Origin: Halichoerus grypus
Lineage: Eukaryota > Chordata > Mammalia > Carnivora > Phocidae
Reading direction: 5' to 3'
Assembly (NCBI RefSeq): GCF_964656455.1
Contig: NC_135725.1
Coordinates: 50,289,688-50,353,687 of the forward strand
Length of the DNA: 64,000 nucleotides
Shown: positions 35,040 to 46,599 of the stretch, piece by piece
Numbering within the stretch: the stretch's first letter is position 1
Layout of the letters: each line of letters begins with the position of its first letter
Made by a program: the position numbers and the translations under genes
Notes under the pieces: generated by a model
The model's database searches: none
Seen by the model: only the letters and a program-made list of their open reading frames with translations
What the model was told of the DNA's origin: nothing

Positions 35040-36635
35040 TAATTCTTCTAACAGTCTTTCTGTGTTTTAGTTTGTTGATAGGTTAATAAGCATGATATGA
35101 ATTAAAAGTTCTATGCTTAAATGCTGTTTGACAAATGGAAATAGATTTCTTGACCGCAGGATTTCTCCTACTCTTCTATTTGCTAGTGCATACCATGACT
35201 CTTAAAGAAAAAACTTTCAAGTATATAAGACCATAGAATCTTTTCAAGTAAGTTCTTACTGGCCAGGATTTGCAGACTATACATTGATAAAGTTGAGCTT
35301 AATTCTAAGTAAAAGCCACAGCAAGCATTTCTACCATTGTATGATGGATGTCATGAAACAAACAATATTTTACCTATTACTTTTATCAGCTTACCTGATT
35401 GACTTCCTTCAATTCTTTTTAAGGCATTCATTTATATTTTGCAAAGATATTGGCTTATCTGTTAGTATACTTCTCAAACTTCTTATTTCATCTTGGTAAC
35501 TGGGAGGTTATGGATAAAAGAATTGAATTGTGAGAGTTTAAGATTAATATGCCTGTGACGAGTATTTTACACTAAAGTTAAGACCTCTTTTACCTTAGCG
35601 GTGCTAAGTAGGCATACTTTTATATCTGTTGGTCACAGGACTCAGTGGAGGATTGATAAGTGTTATACCTGTAAGCTTCCCAAGACTGCCAATAAAATTA
35701 AGATTAAAACAGATAAACTAAATTTACATAAGTATAGTTTAGGCAGTCAGCTAGATTTCTGAAAGCACATATTTTGAGTCTTGGATCTGAGCCAAAGGCA
35801 TAGAGCCACATTTGGTGTTTTGCACTGGGTATAGATAGATGGTCCCGTAGGTTTACTTCATTTTTTTTTTTTTTTAATTTGAGGTTTATAGGATTGGATA
35901 CTTGAAATGAAGAGAGAATTTTTAAGACTGCTTAGTTTCCATGGAAGAGTTTATTTGGCTTTATAAACTAATACATGTCAATTATGCATCAATTGACAGT
36001 TAAGAGAGTATTGAGATTTATTATGAGAGATGCTGTGTAATCAATTTTAAATTATAGGACACTAATATAATTAGATTTTTAACACATAAAAATTATAAGG
36101 AATATTTAGGCACTTAATCGGAATTTTAAAAGCCAGCGATAACAAGTTAATAATTGTGACAACTAATAGAGTATCTATATAAATGTCACTATTTTTATTA
36201 ATTGATATTTAATTTGCTCTAGCCTGCCTTGGTAAATGTTAATTAAATGCCAGAAAATTCCTTATAATTTTAACATATTAATAATCTTATAATTATGTCT
36301 TTATTGCTTACATAATTATGAGTTAATTACACAGCTACTAGATTTACTGTACCCTTTATAGAAAGCTCAAGACTATCCGTTTTTCTCCACAGGTCAATAA
36401 ACTTGATTGCCTGTTAACCACTTTCAGTCATAGAACATCAAAAGCTGTTTGTGAATAAATATACATTTCCATCCAACCCAGTGAACATTATATGCCAAAC
36501 TAAGAAAAATGAGCTAATGGAAATCTGCCATTATTCCTTTTATTAATCTATTATTTTGTACCTTAGAAAGTCTGTGTCAATTTAGGAGAAAACGGGGATT
36601 GTTTCCCAGACTTTTCTAAGATGATGTATTTAAAA
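35040..36635. other. AT-rich intergenic DNA without recognised repeats
   Basis: No gene; the frame at 35284-35499 lacks domains. The part from about 36000 to 36360 has many TAATTA/ATTAAT words but no repeat family that I recognise. Confidence 0.35.
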
Positions 36636-36639
36636 AGTA

Positions 36640-36790
36640 TTTTCTCTCAAAGTGCTTTTTATGTATAGTCTCATTTTATAGATACAGTAACTTTATAAAA
36701 TTCAGTTATCCTCATTTGACCAATAAGGAAACTGATATAGAGATTAAGTGACTCTTAATATAATAACCAGTATAATAACATATTGCTTAA
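36640..36790 (-). mobile_element. MIR fragment, minus strand
   Basis: Reversed MIR landmarks: GTATAGTCTCATTTTATAGA, then AATAAGGAAACTGATATAGA, then AGATTAAGTGACTC. Confidence 0.65.
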
Positions 36791-37486
36791 CCCACACACT
36801 GACCTTTGTCACTCACATTCCCTTGCATTTTTTACCATTTTTTACCACCCTCCCTCCCGACTGTCAACTTCCAATCTAGGTAAATTGTCACACTCTTTTT
36901 ATCCCTATTTTTGGTAGATAACTAAACATATAAAGAAGAAAAGCGTAAGTATATAATTGATTCTTCAACAAACCCATGTTTCTCTCAACTTTTTACCACT
37001 GGGGTCAAGCCTCGTGATGAAGAGGCCCATGCTTTATTCACCTTTGGATTCCTAGCTGAGGCTCTTTGACACGGCATTTGACACAGATGTATAAGTGAAT
37101 TCAAATCTTTTAATCAAGTCAGTTTCCTAGTTCTCGTGATGATCATAATGGAACATCAACAACAATCCTCAGATTTTAAGTCTGCTGCTTTCTTACTGGT
37201 GGGACAATATTTTTTGCTAGAGAGAGACCTTCTATACCACTTCCCCATATCTGCCTCTCATTCTCAAATTTCAACCCATTCTCTGCTTATTCTTTCTTAC
37301 TGCAGAAGCAGTAATTCTATTTTTTTTTTAGGGCAATTCCTCCATTTATGTTCTTGATAATCTCTATTTTTGTCTCGTATTTATAGCCAACCACTGATTT
37401 TATAAAAAGTACAAATGAAAAGCATATACCACTAATTAAGCAATAAACAGCATAATTTGCATGTCAAAATCACTGAATGGAGGAGA
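36791..37486. other. Unresolved DNA
   Basis: The 73-codon frame at 37136-37357 has no domain. No repeat is recognised. Confidence 0.35.
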
Positions 37487-37838
37487 AACCTCATTATTAT
37501 GTACTTTATATTTACAGAAATATTTTATAGACAAATTTGGATTTTTAAAATTTTAATTACATGTTCTAAAATAAAGCAACCATAACTCAACACCCTAGCA
37601 ATATTAATATATAATATTAGTCTTTTTTCAGCATATTGTATCATGATGTAATAGAAAAAATGAACCTCATTATTATGTACTTTATATTTACAGAAATATT
37701 TTATAGACAAATTTGGATTTTTAAAATCTTAATTACATGTTCTAAAATAAAGCAACCATAACTCAACACCCTAGCAATATTAATATATAATATTAGTCTT
37801 TTTTCAACATATTGTATCATGATGTAATAGAAAAAATG
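37487..37838. repeat. 176-bp tandem duplication, two copies about 99% identical
   Basis: Copy 1 is 37487-37662 and copy 2 is 37663-37838, a head-to-tail pair beginning AACCTCATTATTATGTACTT. I find two differences by eye: TTTTAAT versus CTTAAT after GGATTTTTAAAAT, and TTTCAGCAT versus TTTCAACAT. The unit is AT-rich, unique otherwise, and not a known mobile element. The 61-codon frame at 37525-37710 spans the junction by chance. Confidence 0.97.
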
Positions 37839-38628
37839 AAACTGGATATTATGACATGTACTGTTAAAATTTTTTTACTGGAAAATGAGGTAAATGGATT
37901 AGAAAGCTTTTGTAGCCTTTTCTAATTCTAGATTTAAAATCAAGATATTCTGCTTTACATAGTATATTGCTTGGAATAGATTGTTAAATAAGCAACAATC
38001 ACTTCTTACTTAATCTCGTTCTTGATATTATAAAACAGTATTTTATTCATAATTATACAAATTTTATCAGAGTGATTCGTGCATCCCATGAAATGGTCTG
38101 CATATTCAGACAATGCAAGAGACAGACTGTTACAGGAATCAGTGTAGAATCTGCTACTCAGCCTGGTTTCCAATTTTCTTCATAATCTGATATCACACTA
38201 CTTAATATACTTTCTCAGCTCTCTTCGACATGTAAGTAGCATTCTGATCTCATACTACCTTCATACTTTGCTATTCTACAGCTTTGACCAAAAAGACTCT
38301 TACTCAATTCTGAGTATTCAAATTGTTCTCATTTTTAAAGAACCAACCAAATCTTATATTTTATCATCTTTATGACACATTATCAGACATTCCGGCCTTC
38401 ACTAATCTCCTTTAACACTAACGTCCCTTAGTAAATACCGTTCATTTGGTTGATCACCCCTCTTAAATTGTTACTTTTTCGCATGCATTTTTAATTTTTC
38501 CTAAACTGTGTCATTGGCTTGTTCAGGTTCATGACCAGGACTTAGTTTCTGTTTTCTCTAACAGCCTCAGGCATTGCATCATGCATACACCAGGCAACAA
38601 GCATTGTGTAATTCTTATTTGAATCTTG
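37839..38628. other. Unresolved AT-rich DNA
   Basis: No gene and no recognised repeat. Confidence 0.35.
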
Positions 38629-38629
38629 T

Positions 38630-38805
38630 ACTAAGGCAGTGTTTTTTTATTCTGTGGTTCTTTGGTGAAAGACAATGAATTACCTAGTAGCTTGTAGAAA
38701 TAGAGACTCCTCTGGCCTGTTCTAGATCTGAGAATCATGGATTAAGGCCCAATGCTTTTCAAAAGGAGCCTCACTAATTCTTGTGCATACTATAGACTGG
38801 GGCAA
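38630..38805 (+). mobile_element. MER5-type hAT (Charlie) relic, plus strand
   Basis: MER5 phrases are present in order: AAGGCAGTGTTTTTTTATTC, ATTACCTAGTAGCTTGTAGA, AATAGAGACTCCTCTGG, and a 3' part ATTCTTGTGCATACTATAGA. It is a non-autonomous DNA transposon fossil. Confidence 0.65.
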
Positions 38806-40435
38806 CCGAGTTTGTATCTAGATTTCTAACACACAAACCTTACCTCTCACCTTATTATAGTGTTGATGAACGTCGAAAGGAAAAGGATACTGTAATTTGT
38901 CAAACACTTTTTGAATCTTTAGCTAGATATTATTAGGGTAAGTAGACATACTTCTGTTTCCATATATGCCTTTTTATAGGTAACATTTAGAATATCACAA
39001 CAAAAAACTATGAAACACCAATGAAAAATCTTTTGACAATCTTAACAGTTGGTGTGCTTTGAAATCTAGTTTGTATAGTGAAAGAAACACTTCTTGTGCT
39101 GAACAAGTTAATTTTAAATCATTAAAAATAGACCTATTCCAAAAAAAGTAAATTAAAGAAAATTCAATGTTCTCCCTAAAGATATATATCATTTTTTAGG
39201 AGAGGAAGAACTTACACAAAATATAATTAAGAAAAAAATGAATTATCCTATTTGTTTTGTTTTGCTTTTCTATGGGTAAGAACCACTTTGTGTATTTTAT
39301 CAGGGGGAAAAAATGTGTCTTAAAAGACTGCATAGGTGAAGTTCCGTTCTAGATTAAAAGATAAATTTTATGGGAAACCAATTTCTCATGAGCTTTTCAA
39401 CTTAAAAATGATTTTTTCCAAAGCCAATCATTACCTTTAGTTTAATTCAACCAGCCGCTAATCAATCCAGAGCTACCTGAACATTCTTTACAGAGGAAGT
39501 TGGTTCATAGATTCAAACTTCAATTTTTAATTGCTTGACTTTTAGTGTGGAGGGAGAGTGATAATATACTTTCCAGGTATGCATTTAATTTTTAATTTCT
39601 ACTTCTGCCATTCTGAAGACCATTGGGTAGCCTCATCCTGCTATAAAGGCACCGTTCCCGGAGGACTGGACATTTAGGTCCTGGAAATGAACAGCTGCAC
39701 GGAGTAGTGGTTTCCAAGGCTCACATTAGTACCACACTAATCCCTGTATATTTGCAAATTGTTATGATCAGTGCTCAGAAATGGCATCAGTTGCAGCTGC
39801 AGCATTCTGAAAATATTTCAGACTTGTGATGGCTGGAACAACAACACAGAAATTATAATCATCTGACATCCATCACCACCGCTCCTTCACTTGATTGCAC
39901 CAGTCAACAAATCCTGGGCAGGAAGACAGGGAAATAAGGAACTGCACAAGCCTTGTCTATTAAAGAAATCTTTATTTTTTTTCCCTCTGATTCTCACCAT
40001 TCCATATTTCTGCCATCCATTTCAAACAGTATCCAATACACAAATAGAAAAAGAAATATGATTTTTCAAAATGTCCATTAATGTGCTACTTCTTAAGAAC
40101 TGAATCAACAACAAGCTTCTAAAAAAACCTGCTCTCGTGTAATGTGAGGTTGTTACTCAATATTATTCTGAATGTGATTTTATTTTCAGTGTAAACATAT
40201 TTATCTGCCTATTTTTCTCTTCTTATTCTCCCTCTTTGTTTCTCTTCTCTTCTTACTGAATGACTAAGTATTATCAATGTACAGGGTAGACAGGATTTCT
40301 TTTTCAATGCTACTGTTTTATCTATGATCTCTTAATCCATATACTATGGCTCAACAATTTTCTACTAAAGGCTATTCTGACAATCATTGTCTATGAAATC
40401 ACTATAGACAGTTCAACCTATAACATTTTTAAAAG
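38806..40435. other. Unique DNA, partly GC-balanced
   Basis: No gene; the minus-strand frame at 38995-39192 lacks domains. The part at about 39420-39960 has no recognised repeat and a more balanced base composition than its surroundings, with motifs such as CAGTTGCAGCTGCAGCATTC. It is the best candidate here for conserved non-coding sequence. Confidence 0.4.
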
Positions 40436-40439
40436 TCTC

Positions 40440-40580
40440 AGTTATAACCTTGGTGTTACTAGTTTTTGTTTAATCTCTCAGACAAGCTAAGCAACTTTAT
40501 AAGGTCCAACACTGAGCAATGCCTTTTACTTAATATATGCTAAATAAATGTTGTAGAATGAACTAATGGATGAATATATA
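40440..40580 (+). mobile_element. LINE-2 3' end, plus strand
   Basis: Phrases GAGCAATGCCTTTTACTTAA, then TATGCTAAATAAATGTTG, then GAATGAACTAATGGATGAAT match the L2 3' terminus. Confidence 0.7.
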
Positions 40581-40869
40581 AATATTCTGATGACCTATTA
40601 TAAAAGTATATTTTGTCTTTTCAAATTAAGATTCAATTAGACCAAAAAAAAAAAAAAATCCTAGTGTTGTAGCATGTAATACAAAATCTTTCATTGGCTG
40701 ACTTTTGCTTGTCTCTTATCCCTGTTGCAGACTCCCTAATTTACCACATCACATATTATACCTGAATATCCTTAGATTTTAAGTATAGAATTTCATGCTT
40801 TGGCCATGATACTTTCTCTGTGGGAATTCTGTTCACTAATAACATATCTCAAAGGACACTTTCTCCAGA

Positions 40870-41040
40870 AACCTATTTAAAGCATACAATTCAATTTTTT
40901 AGTAAAACTACAGAGCTGGGCAACCCTTACCAAAATCTAATATAGAATATCTTCATCACCCCAGTTTAGATTCTCTTAATTCTTCCTATAGATTTGTGTT
41001 ACTATTCCATTCCATCCTTATTCCCACCTGCCTGCCTTCT
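40870..41040 (-). mobile_element. L1M 3'-end fragment, minus strand
   Basis: Plus-strand text CATACAATTCAATTTTTTAG, then CTGGGCAACCCTTACCA, then TCTTCATCACCCCAGTTTAG is the reversed L1M 3'UTR. Confidence 0.7.
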
Positions 41041-41314
41041 ACTGCTGTTATATAGTATACTTGTATAATATAATACAAATTACATATATACATACCCTGT
41101 AACACAATTATATACATATTATTGTATTCGGTTTTAGTCAATTAAGAGAAGAGAGAAGAAATTTGTAATCACACTATCTTTTCTAACCATATATATAACA
41201 TATGGATATATATATATTTTTTTCTTTACCAGAATTCTGTTTTTTCATGTGGCTTTGAATTTAAATCTGCTATTACCTGCTTTCAACCTGTAGAATTTTC
41301 TTTCATTACTTCTT

Positions 41315-41499
41315 TTTTTTCATGATTTCTTTTTTTTTTATTAACATATAATGTATTATTTGTTTCAGAGGTACAGGTCTGTGATTCATCAGTCTTACAC
41401 AATTCTCAGCGCTCACCATAGCACATACTCTCCCCAATGGTCCATCACCCAGCCACCCCATCCCTCCCACCCCCCTCCCCTACAGCAACCCTCAGTTTG
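41315..41499 (-). mobile_element. Short L1 3'UTR insertion with internal 3' end
   Basis: A perfect 17-bp TSD, TTCTTTCATTACTTCTT, lies at 41298-41314 and 41500-41516. The body matches the inner part of the L1 3'UTR (compare 16633-16795) but lacks the terminal ~270 bp found in the full-length element. It ends instead at the internal A-tract, where the minus strand reads TTAATAAAAAAAAA and so contains AATAAA. A short GAAATCATG and more A's precede the TSD. This indicates a premature 3' end or internal priming. Confidence 0.85.
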
Positions 41500-41519
41500 T
41501 TCTTTCATTACTTCTTATA

Positions 41520-43525
41520 AATATAATAACAAATTATCCCGTATCTTATTTTCATTTTTGAAAGATTCTTGGTTTTTTACTTTCAGAACCTTGAATATGT
41601 TGTCTGCCGCTCTCTGGTCTCTACTGTTTCTGATAAGAGGTCAATGATTAATCTTACTAGGTTTTCCTCAAATGTGATGAATTGTTCTCTTTCTGCTTTC
41701 AAAAATTTTTTTTTTCAACATTTAACTGTAATGTATCTGAGTGTGGATCTCTTTGTATTTACCCTACTTGGAGTTCATTATATTTTTTGGATGTATATAT
41801 TAATATTTTTCATCAAATTTGGAATATTCATAGCCATTATTTTCTAAAACTTTCCTTCTGTTATTTTGTCTCTCTTCTCTCCTTTTGGAATTATGCATCT
41901 GAGTGTTCTTAATGATGCCCCACATTTTTCTAATGCTCTGTTTATATTGCTTCACTTATATTTATCTCTGTTCTTCAGAATGAACATATTTATAATCTGT
42001 CTTTAAGTTTGCTCAGTCTTTGTCTTACCTCCTTAAATCTTTTGTTGAGCATCTGGTGATTTTTCATTTTTATTAACTGTAGAATTTCCACTTAGTTCTC
42101 TGTTAGAGTTTCTATCTCATTATCGATATTCACTTTTTGCTGAGAAATCATTATTGTGATTTCCTTTATTTACATGTGGCTTGCTTTAGTTCTTGGAACA
42201 AATTAATACTAGCTGCTTGGAAGTCTGCTAAGTCCAAAATCTGGGTCCCACAGAAATAGTTTTTGTTGTATGTTTTTGTTTGTTTGTTTCATTTGTATGA
42301 GGTACACATTCTAGAGCTTTTCTTGTCCCATAATTTTTTTGGTTGAAAACTGTATTTTAAGATAGTATATTGTCAAAACTATGGAGACTGATTCTCACCC
42401 ACAAACTACTACAGGGAGTTTTTTTGTTTTTTATTTTTGTTTTTGTTTTGATTGGTCGTTTGCCTCTTTGTTTAATGACTTGGTCAAACTGACTCTGAAG
42501 TTTATTTTCCATGCATTTTGAATCTTCTGATGTCCCTGCCTAGATTTTTTTTTCTTGTTTTATCTTTTAGCCTGGATTCTAAGGGTTTTCCCCTTGGTCA
42601 GCATAAGCCACTTACTGATGAAAGAGTATGTTTAAGCCCCCTGACCAGTTAGATTTCTACTCTTTATTGTTGGCTATGTGTGTGGCTTGTGGGCTGCTAT
42701 AGCTGTCAGTTTCTGGCAAATATTCAGCCAGAAACTAGTAGCTTGGAAGTTCCCACTCTGATTACTTCTGAAAGGGCATGACCTTGGGCATACACACAGT
42801 CTTTCAGACTTCCAGGGCTGCATGTTCTTTTATTTATAATAAATACACTTCCTAGAAGTTGTTCCTTGGTTAGAGTAACTTAATGTTAAGCCAACATTTG
42901 ATTAGAGATCTTAGTTAAACCCACTGTGCCAATTGTTTTCTTCCCTCTATTAATGGATATATGTGAGATGTGGGATGGTTTTCAAGTGTCTCCCACATCC
43001 TTTTCTGAGATTGGGTATAGCCTAGTGACTGTGCACAACCTTCCTGGTTCCCAGAGTTGAGTGTGATCTCAGGGGGCTCCTCTTGTATCTTTCCCTGTTG
43101 CTCTCCTTTAAATTTCTGATCACTCTACTGTGTAGCTTGTTGCTGTCAGGATTATGGACCTACCAGACTCTCTCAATGGCTTTCTCCCAAGATCTTCATT
43201 GTTTTTGACAATGAAGGTAGCATCAGTTCTGGTTGCCAGCATCTAAAGGAGTGTTTCTGCAAAATGGGGCTAGGGAGCACAAGGTACACTGGTGACCTTC
43301 TCCCCTTGTTATGAAATCATAGCCCTAGACAGGGAACTACAGGGCGAGGGAGCTTCCTTGTTTGCCACACCCATCCAGAGTAGAGTTTCCACAGACACAG
43401 CTGGGGAGTATCATGGGATTAGGTTGTGCTTCAAATGCCACCGACTCTTGCTGTTCTTACTAAGGTTTAGAAGATTTCCTCAAATGAATGTTTCTCCGTT
43501 TACTATATATCCTTAGGACAATTTC
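41520..43525 (-). mobile_element. Old L1M/HAL1 ORF1 and 5'UTR relic, minus strand
   Basis: On the plus strand, AATATGTTGTCTGCCGCTCT near 41595 is reversed L1M ORF1. CCATAATTTTTTTGGTTGAA near 42330 and following text is the L1M/HAL1 5'UTR. Frames at 41569-41847, 41682-41912 and 43292-43516 are chance readings. The same part of the same kind of element occurs at 3780-5185. The short L1 insertion at 41315-41499 entered at its left edge. Confidence 0.7.
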
Positions 43526-43535
43526 TAGGGAATTT

Positions 43536-43574
43536 AATTATTATCACCATCATCACCATCATCATCATCAATAA
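43536..43574. repeat. (CAT)n trinucleotide microsatellite
   Basis: Interrupted ATCACCATCATC-type repeat directly after the L1M/HAL1 relic. Confidence 0.85.
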
Positions 43575-43679
43575 TGCAACATGGCCAAGTAGGGCTTGTT
43601 ATAGGCATGTAAGCATTTCTTTTCATTAATGTGTCTATTAACATAATTCACTGCAGTATTAGACCAAAATTTTTATTTA

Positions 43680-43871
43680 TGTCTATTTTTTTAAAGATTT
43701 TATTTATTTGATTGAGAGAGAGTGAGAGAGAGAGAGCACGAGAAGGGGGGAGTGGGAGAAGCAGGCTCCCCGCTGAGCTGGGAGCCCAACTTGGGGCTTA
43801 ATCCCACGATCCTGGGACTGTGACCTGAGCCAAAGGCAGACACTTAAGTGACTGAGCCACCCAGACACCCC
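43680..43871 (-). mobile_element. Can-SINE, minus strand
   Basis: Reversed head GAGCCACCCAGACACCCC on the right and AAAGATTTTATTTATTTG tail on the left. An imperfect TSD (TAGACCAAAATTTTTA about 43660, TAGGACAAAAATTTTTTA about 43872) indicates an older insertion. Confidence 0.93.
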
Positions 43872-44099
43872 TAGGACAAAAATTTTTTAAATGTATATGG
43901 CAATCCCCTTCGATTCTAAAAACTCAGTGATGAGACACACACTTAAAGAAAAAGCCTCATTAAAGTACTTTCTCATAAAAAATATTTTACAAGCATAATT
44001 TTACTTATTTATGTATTTACCTATTATTTCAACCAAGGAACCACATAAAGACCTCCTTTATCATCACAGTCATTTAAAAGTCTTCTGAATGTATGTAAA

Positions 44100-44395
44100 A
44101 GAAATGAGGGATAAACATTAAACAGGAGAAAGTAAAATTATTCTTACTTGTAGATGATAATACTTTTTATTTTGAACGCCCAAGAGAATTAATTAAAACC
44201 ACAAGTGATAGGGTAATTCAATAAGGAGGGTGGGTAACAACAACCAGTGAGGTAATAAAATTGAAACATTATTTATACAAGCAAAACCAAAATAAAGAAA
44301 ATACCTAGGAATCAATAAGAAACATACAAGATCTGTTGGAAGAACAATTTTAAATGCTACTAGAAGTCACAAAACAATACTTGAACTGCATAAAG
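44100..44395 (+). mobile_element. Old L1 ORF2 fragment (RT region), plus strand
   Basis: AAATTATTCTTACTTGTAGA reads into a decayed reverse-transcriptase motif C (VDDN in place of ADDM, about 44140-44162). It is followed by CCTAGGAATCAATAAGAAA, the usual downstream YLGIN-type stretch. Confidence 0.65.
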
Positions 44396-46325
44396 GCATG
44401 GTTGTTTCTGTCTAAAGTTGTATGGCAAGTAGAGCTGAACTCTAAGCAGTGGCTGATTATAGTTAACTGGATAGGCAATCTGTTTAGTGACCAGATATTC
44501 TCCCCCAAGGACCGAGTGGTTACCTGACATCTTTATCATGCTAATGCAACATTAGAATGCAGTCCTTGTTAGAGCAAACACAGTAAAGGACAAGAATATT
44601 CTGTACTCTGAAGACATATTAGAATTCTGTTGGAAGACAACTCCCTAGAGACTGAACTGCAGTTTTGGGGGTGGCTAATTTTTTTTTTAAACATCATTAC
44701 TGAACTTCATATATTCCCTATCACCAACAACAACCCACCCAGGAGTGTAATAATTGATGCATAATAACTCCTAGAATAAATGAAAATACTCTAAGGCACT
44801 GGATTGTCTTCTAGGATAAGCGAGTATATATAGCCTAATCTAACAAATGAGTTTAGTGAACTCTATTTACTGATGTTAAAAATATATATATTGACTTTTG
44901 CTTGTAAAGTTAATAAACTGTATCTTAAAAAGGTATTCATCTTTCTATATAAATAATGTCCGAATATAGTGCCTCCATGTTTGGGTAAGGTTAATAAAGC
45001 ATTTTCTTTTTCTGGAGTCCAGAATAGAAATGTTTCTGTGGTTCTGCTTTTACAGAGGAAATTTATTATATTAGGCCACAGCTGTAAATTTTCTCCGTCC
45101 AATCCTATAAATTTCTTCTAAATGTTTAATGGTTTATAACTGTAATTATTCTTGTGTGCCAACATTAAACTTTAAAAAGTTTAATTTGGAGACTATTCGG
45201 AGAAACTCATCTTTTTTACAGCCTCATAAATAGTTCTTTGATGAAATGAGCAGAGGCTCTGTGTCTGCCCGAGGTGAATACAAATGACACCACATAGACT
45301 ATTCTCACGGAGAGGAAACAAATACATCGATGCCTAGAGTGATCAGCTGGTGCTCAGGAGCAATGGGGAGTGATAGGTTCAAAGATGGGAAATGACAGGG
45401 TTCTCAAGCCTTAAGTCTGTCCTCCTTGTCCCCATCCCCCATTTTCTCCTCCACCTTATTTTCCTGAAAGTTTTTAATATTCCCAACCAGTTCTAATCAA
45501 CAGAGGATGCTGTAGGGGTAGTCACCATGGGACATACAAATTCCTAATCCAGAATATATAGTTCATGGCTTCTATTTAATCAATATATCTCAGTGTCACT
45601 TTTAAATACTATCTAATGGAGAGTGCATGGCTATGTTATATATTACTAAGAATACATTTTCTTTGCAGAATTCAGTTCCTACATTGTACCAGTTCTGGAA
45701 CTAGGGTGAATGAGAGCGTAGAACATTTCGAAGTAGGCTATGAAAACTGAGATGAATATTGGAAATACTCAAGTGAGCAATTATACACAGAATGCTTTCA
45801 AATGTCAGTTTATACACGTGAGTTCTTTTAAGTTCAATCAAGATAGAATAACCAGTCAGTTTTCTTTAATTAAATTCAAGGGACAAAAATTCAAAACTTG
45901 TGCTATCTAGAGGTATGTAGAAAGATATGGGCATACCCTGAATAAGACTGAAGTTTTAGTCTTCATTTTTTAATTATTACATTATTATGTGTTAATCTAT
46001 ATTTTATCACAAAACAGTGCATTTTCATTCTGTATAAATGTTTGAATTGAAAATATTCCCAAATTAATTTATAATGTATTAACATCTTACCTTAACCCAA
46101 GAAGTATTTAAGATGACAAACAATGAAATATATATCTTAAGTAATTATTTCTTCTATATATTAATATATACATGTTTGTAGCATATACTTTTTCATAATT
46201 TTAAAACCAACATATAAGTAAGAACAAAAACATACAGAAAAAATAGGTTTAAGCACAACTAAAATAATCTATTTTCCTTTCCAAAGGAGTCTGTTCACTC
46301 TACAGGTGTAATTCACATATCATGG
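44396..46325. other. Unresolved DNA
   Basis: No gene; the minus-strand frame at 44863-45102 lacks domains. No repeat is recognised, although 44400-44660 and 45200-45450 are less AT-rich than their surroundings. Confidence 0.35.
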
Positions 46326-46329
46326 GAAT

Positions 46330-46460
46330 TGCTTAGCCCGGTGAGATCTATGTCCAACTTCTGACTTACAGAAATGTGAGAGAATAAATTTGTTTTTTTT
46401 TTTAAGCCACTAATTTTGTGGTAACTTATTATAGCAGTAGAGGAAAAGAATACAATAAAA
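46330..46460 (+). mobile_element. MLT1-like LTR 3' end (ERVL-MaLR), plus strand
   Basis: GAAATGTGAGAGAATAAATT, then TTTAAGCCACTAATTTTGTG, then TAACTTATTATAGCAGTAGA match the typical MaLR LTR terminus, including its AATAAA. It is a non-coding fragment of an ancient LTR. Confidence 0.65.
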
Positions 46461-46599
46461 ATGCAGCATAGGTGTTATATGTAAAGATAAAATGTATGAC
46501 AAATATAGCACAAAGGTGGAGAGGGGAGAAATCAAAGTACTAAAATAGCAAAACAAAGAGTTAAAGAGAATAAGCCAACAAAGGAAATAAAGTAGAATC

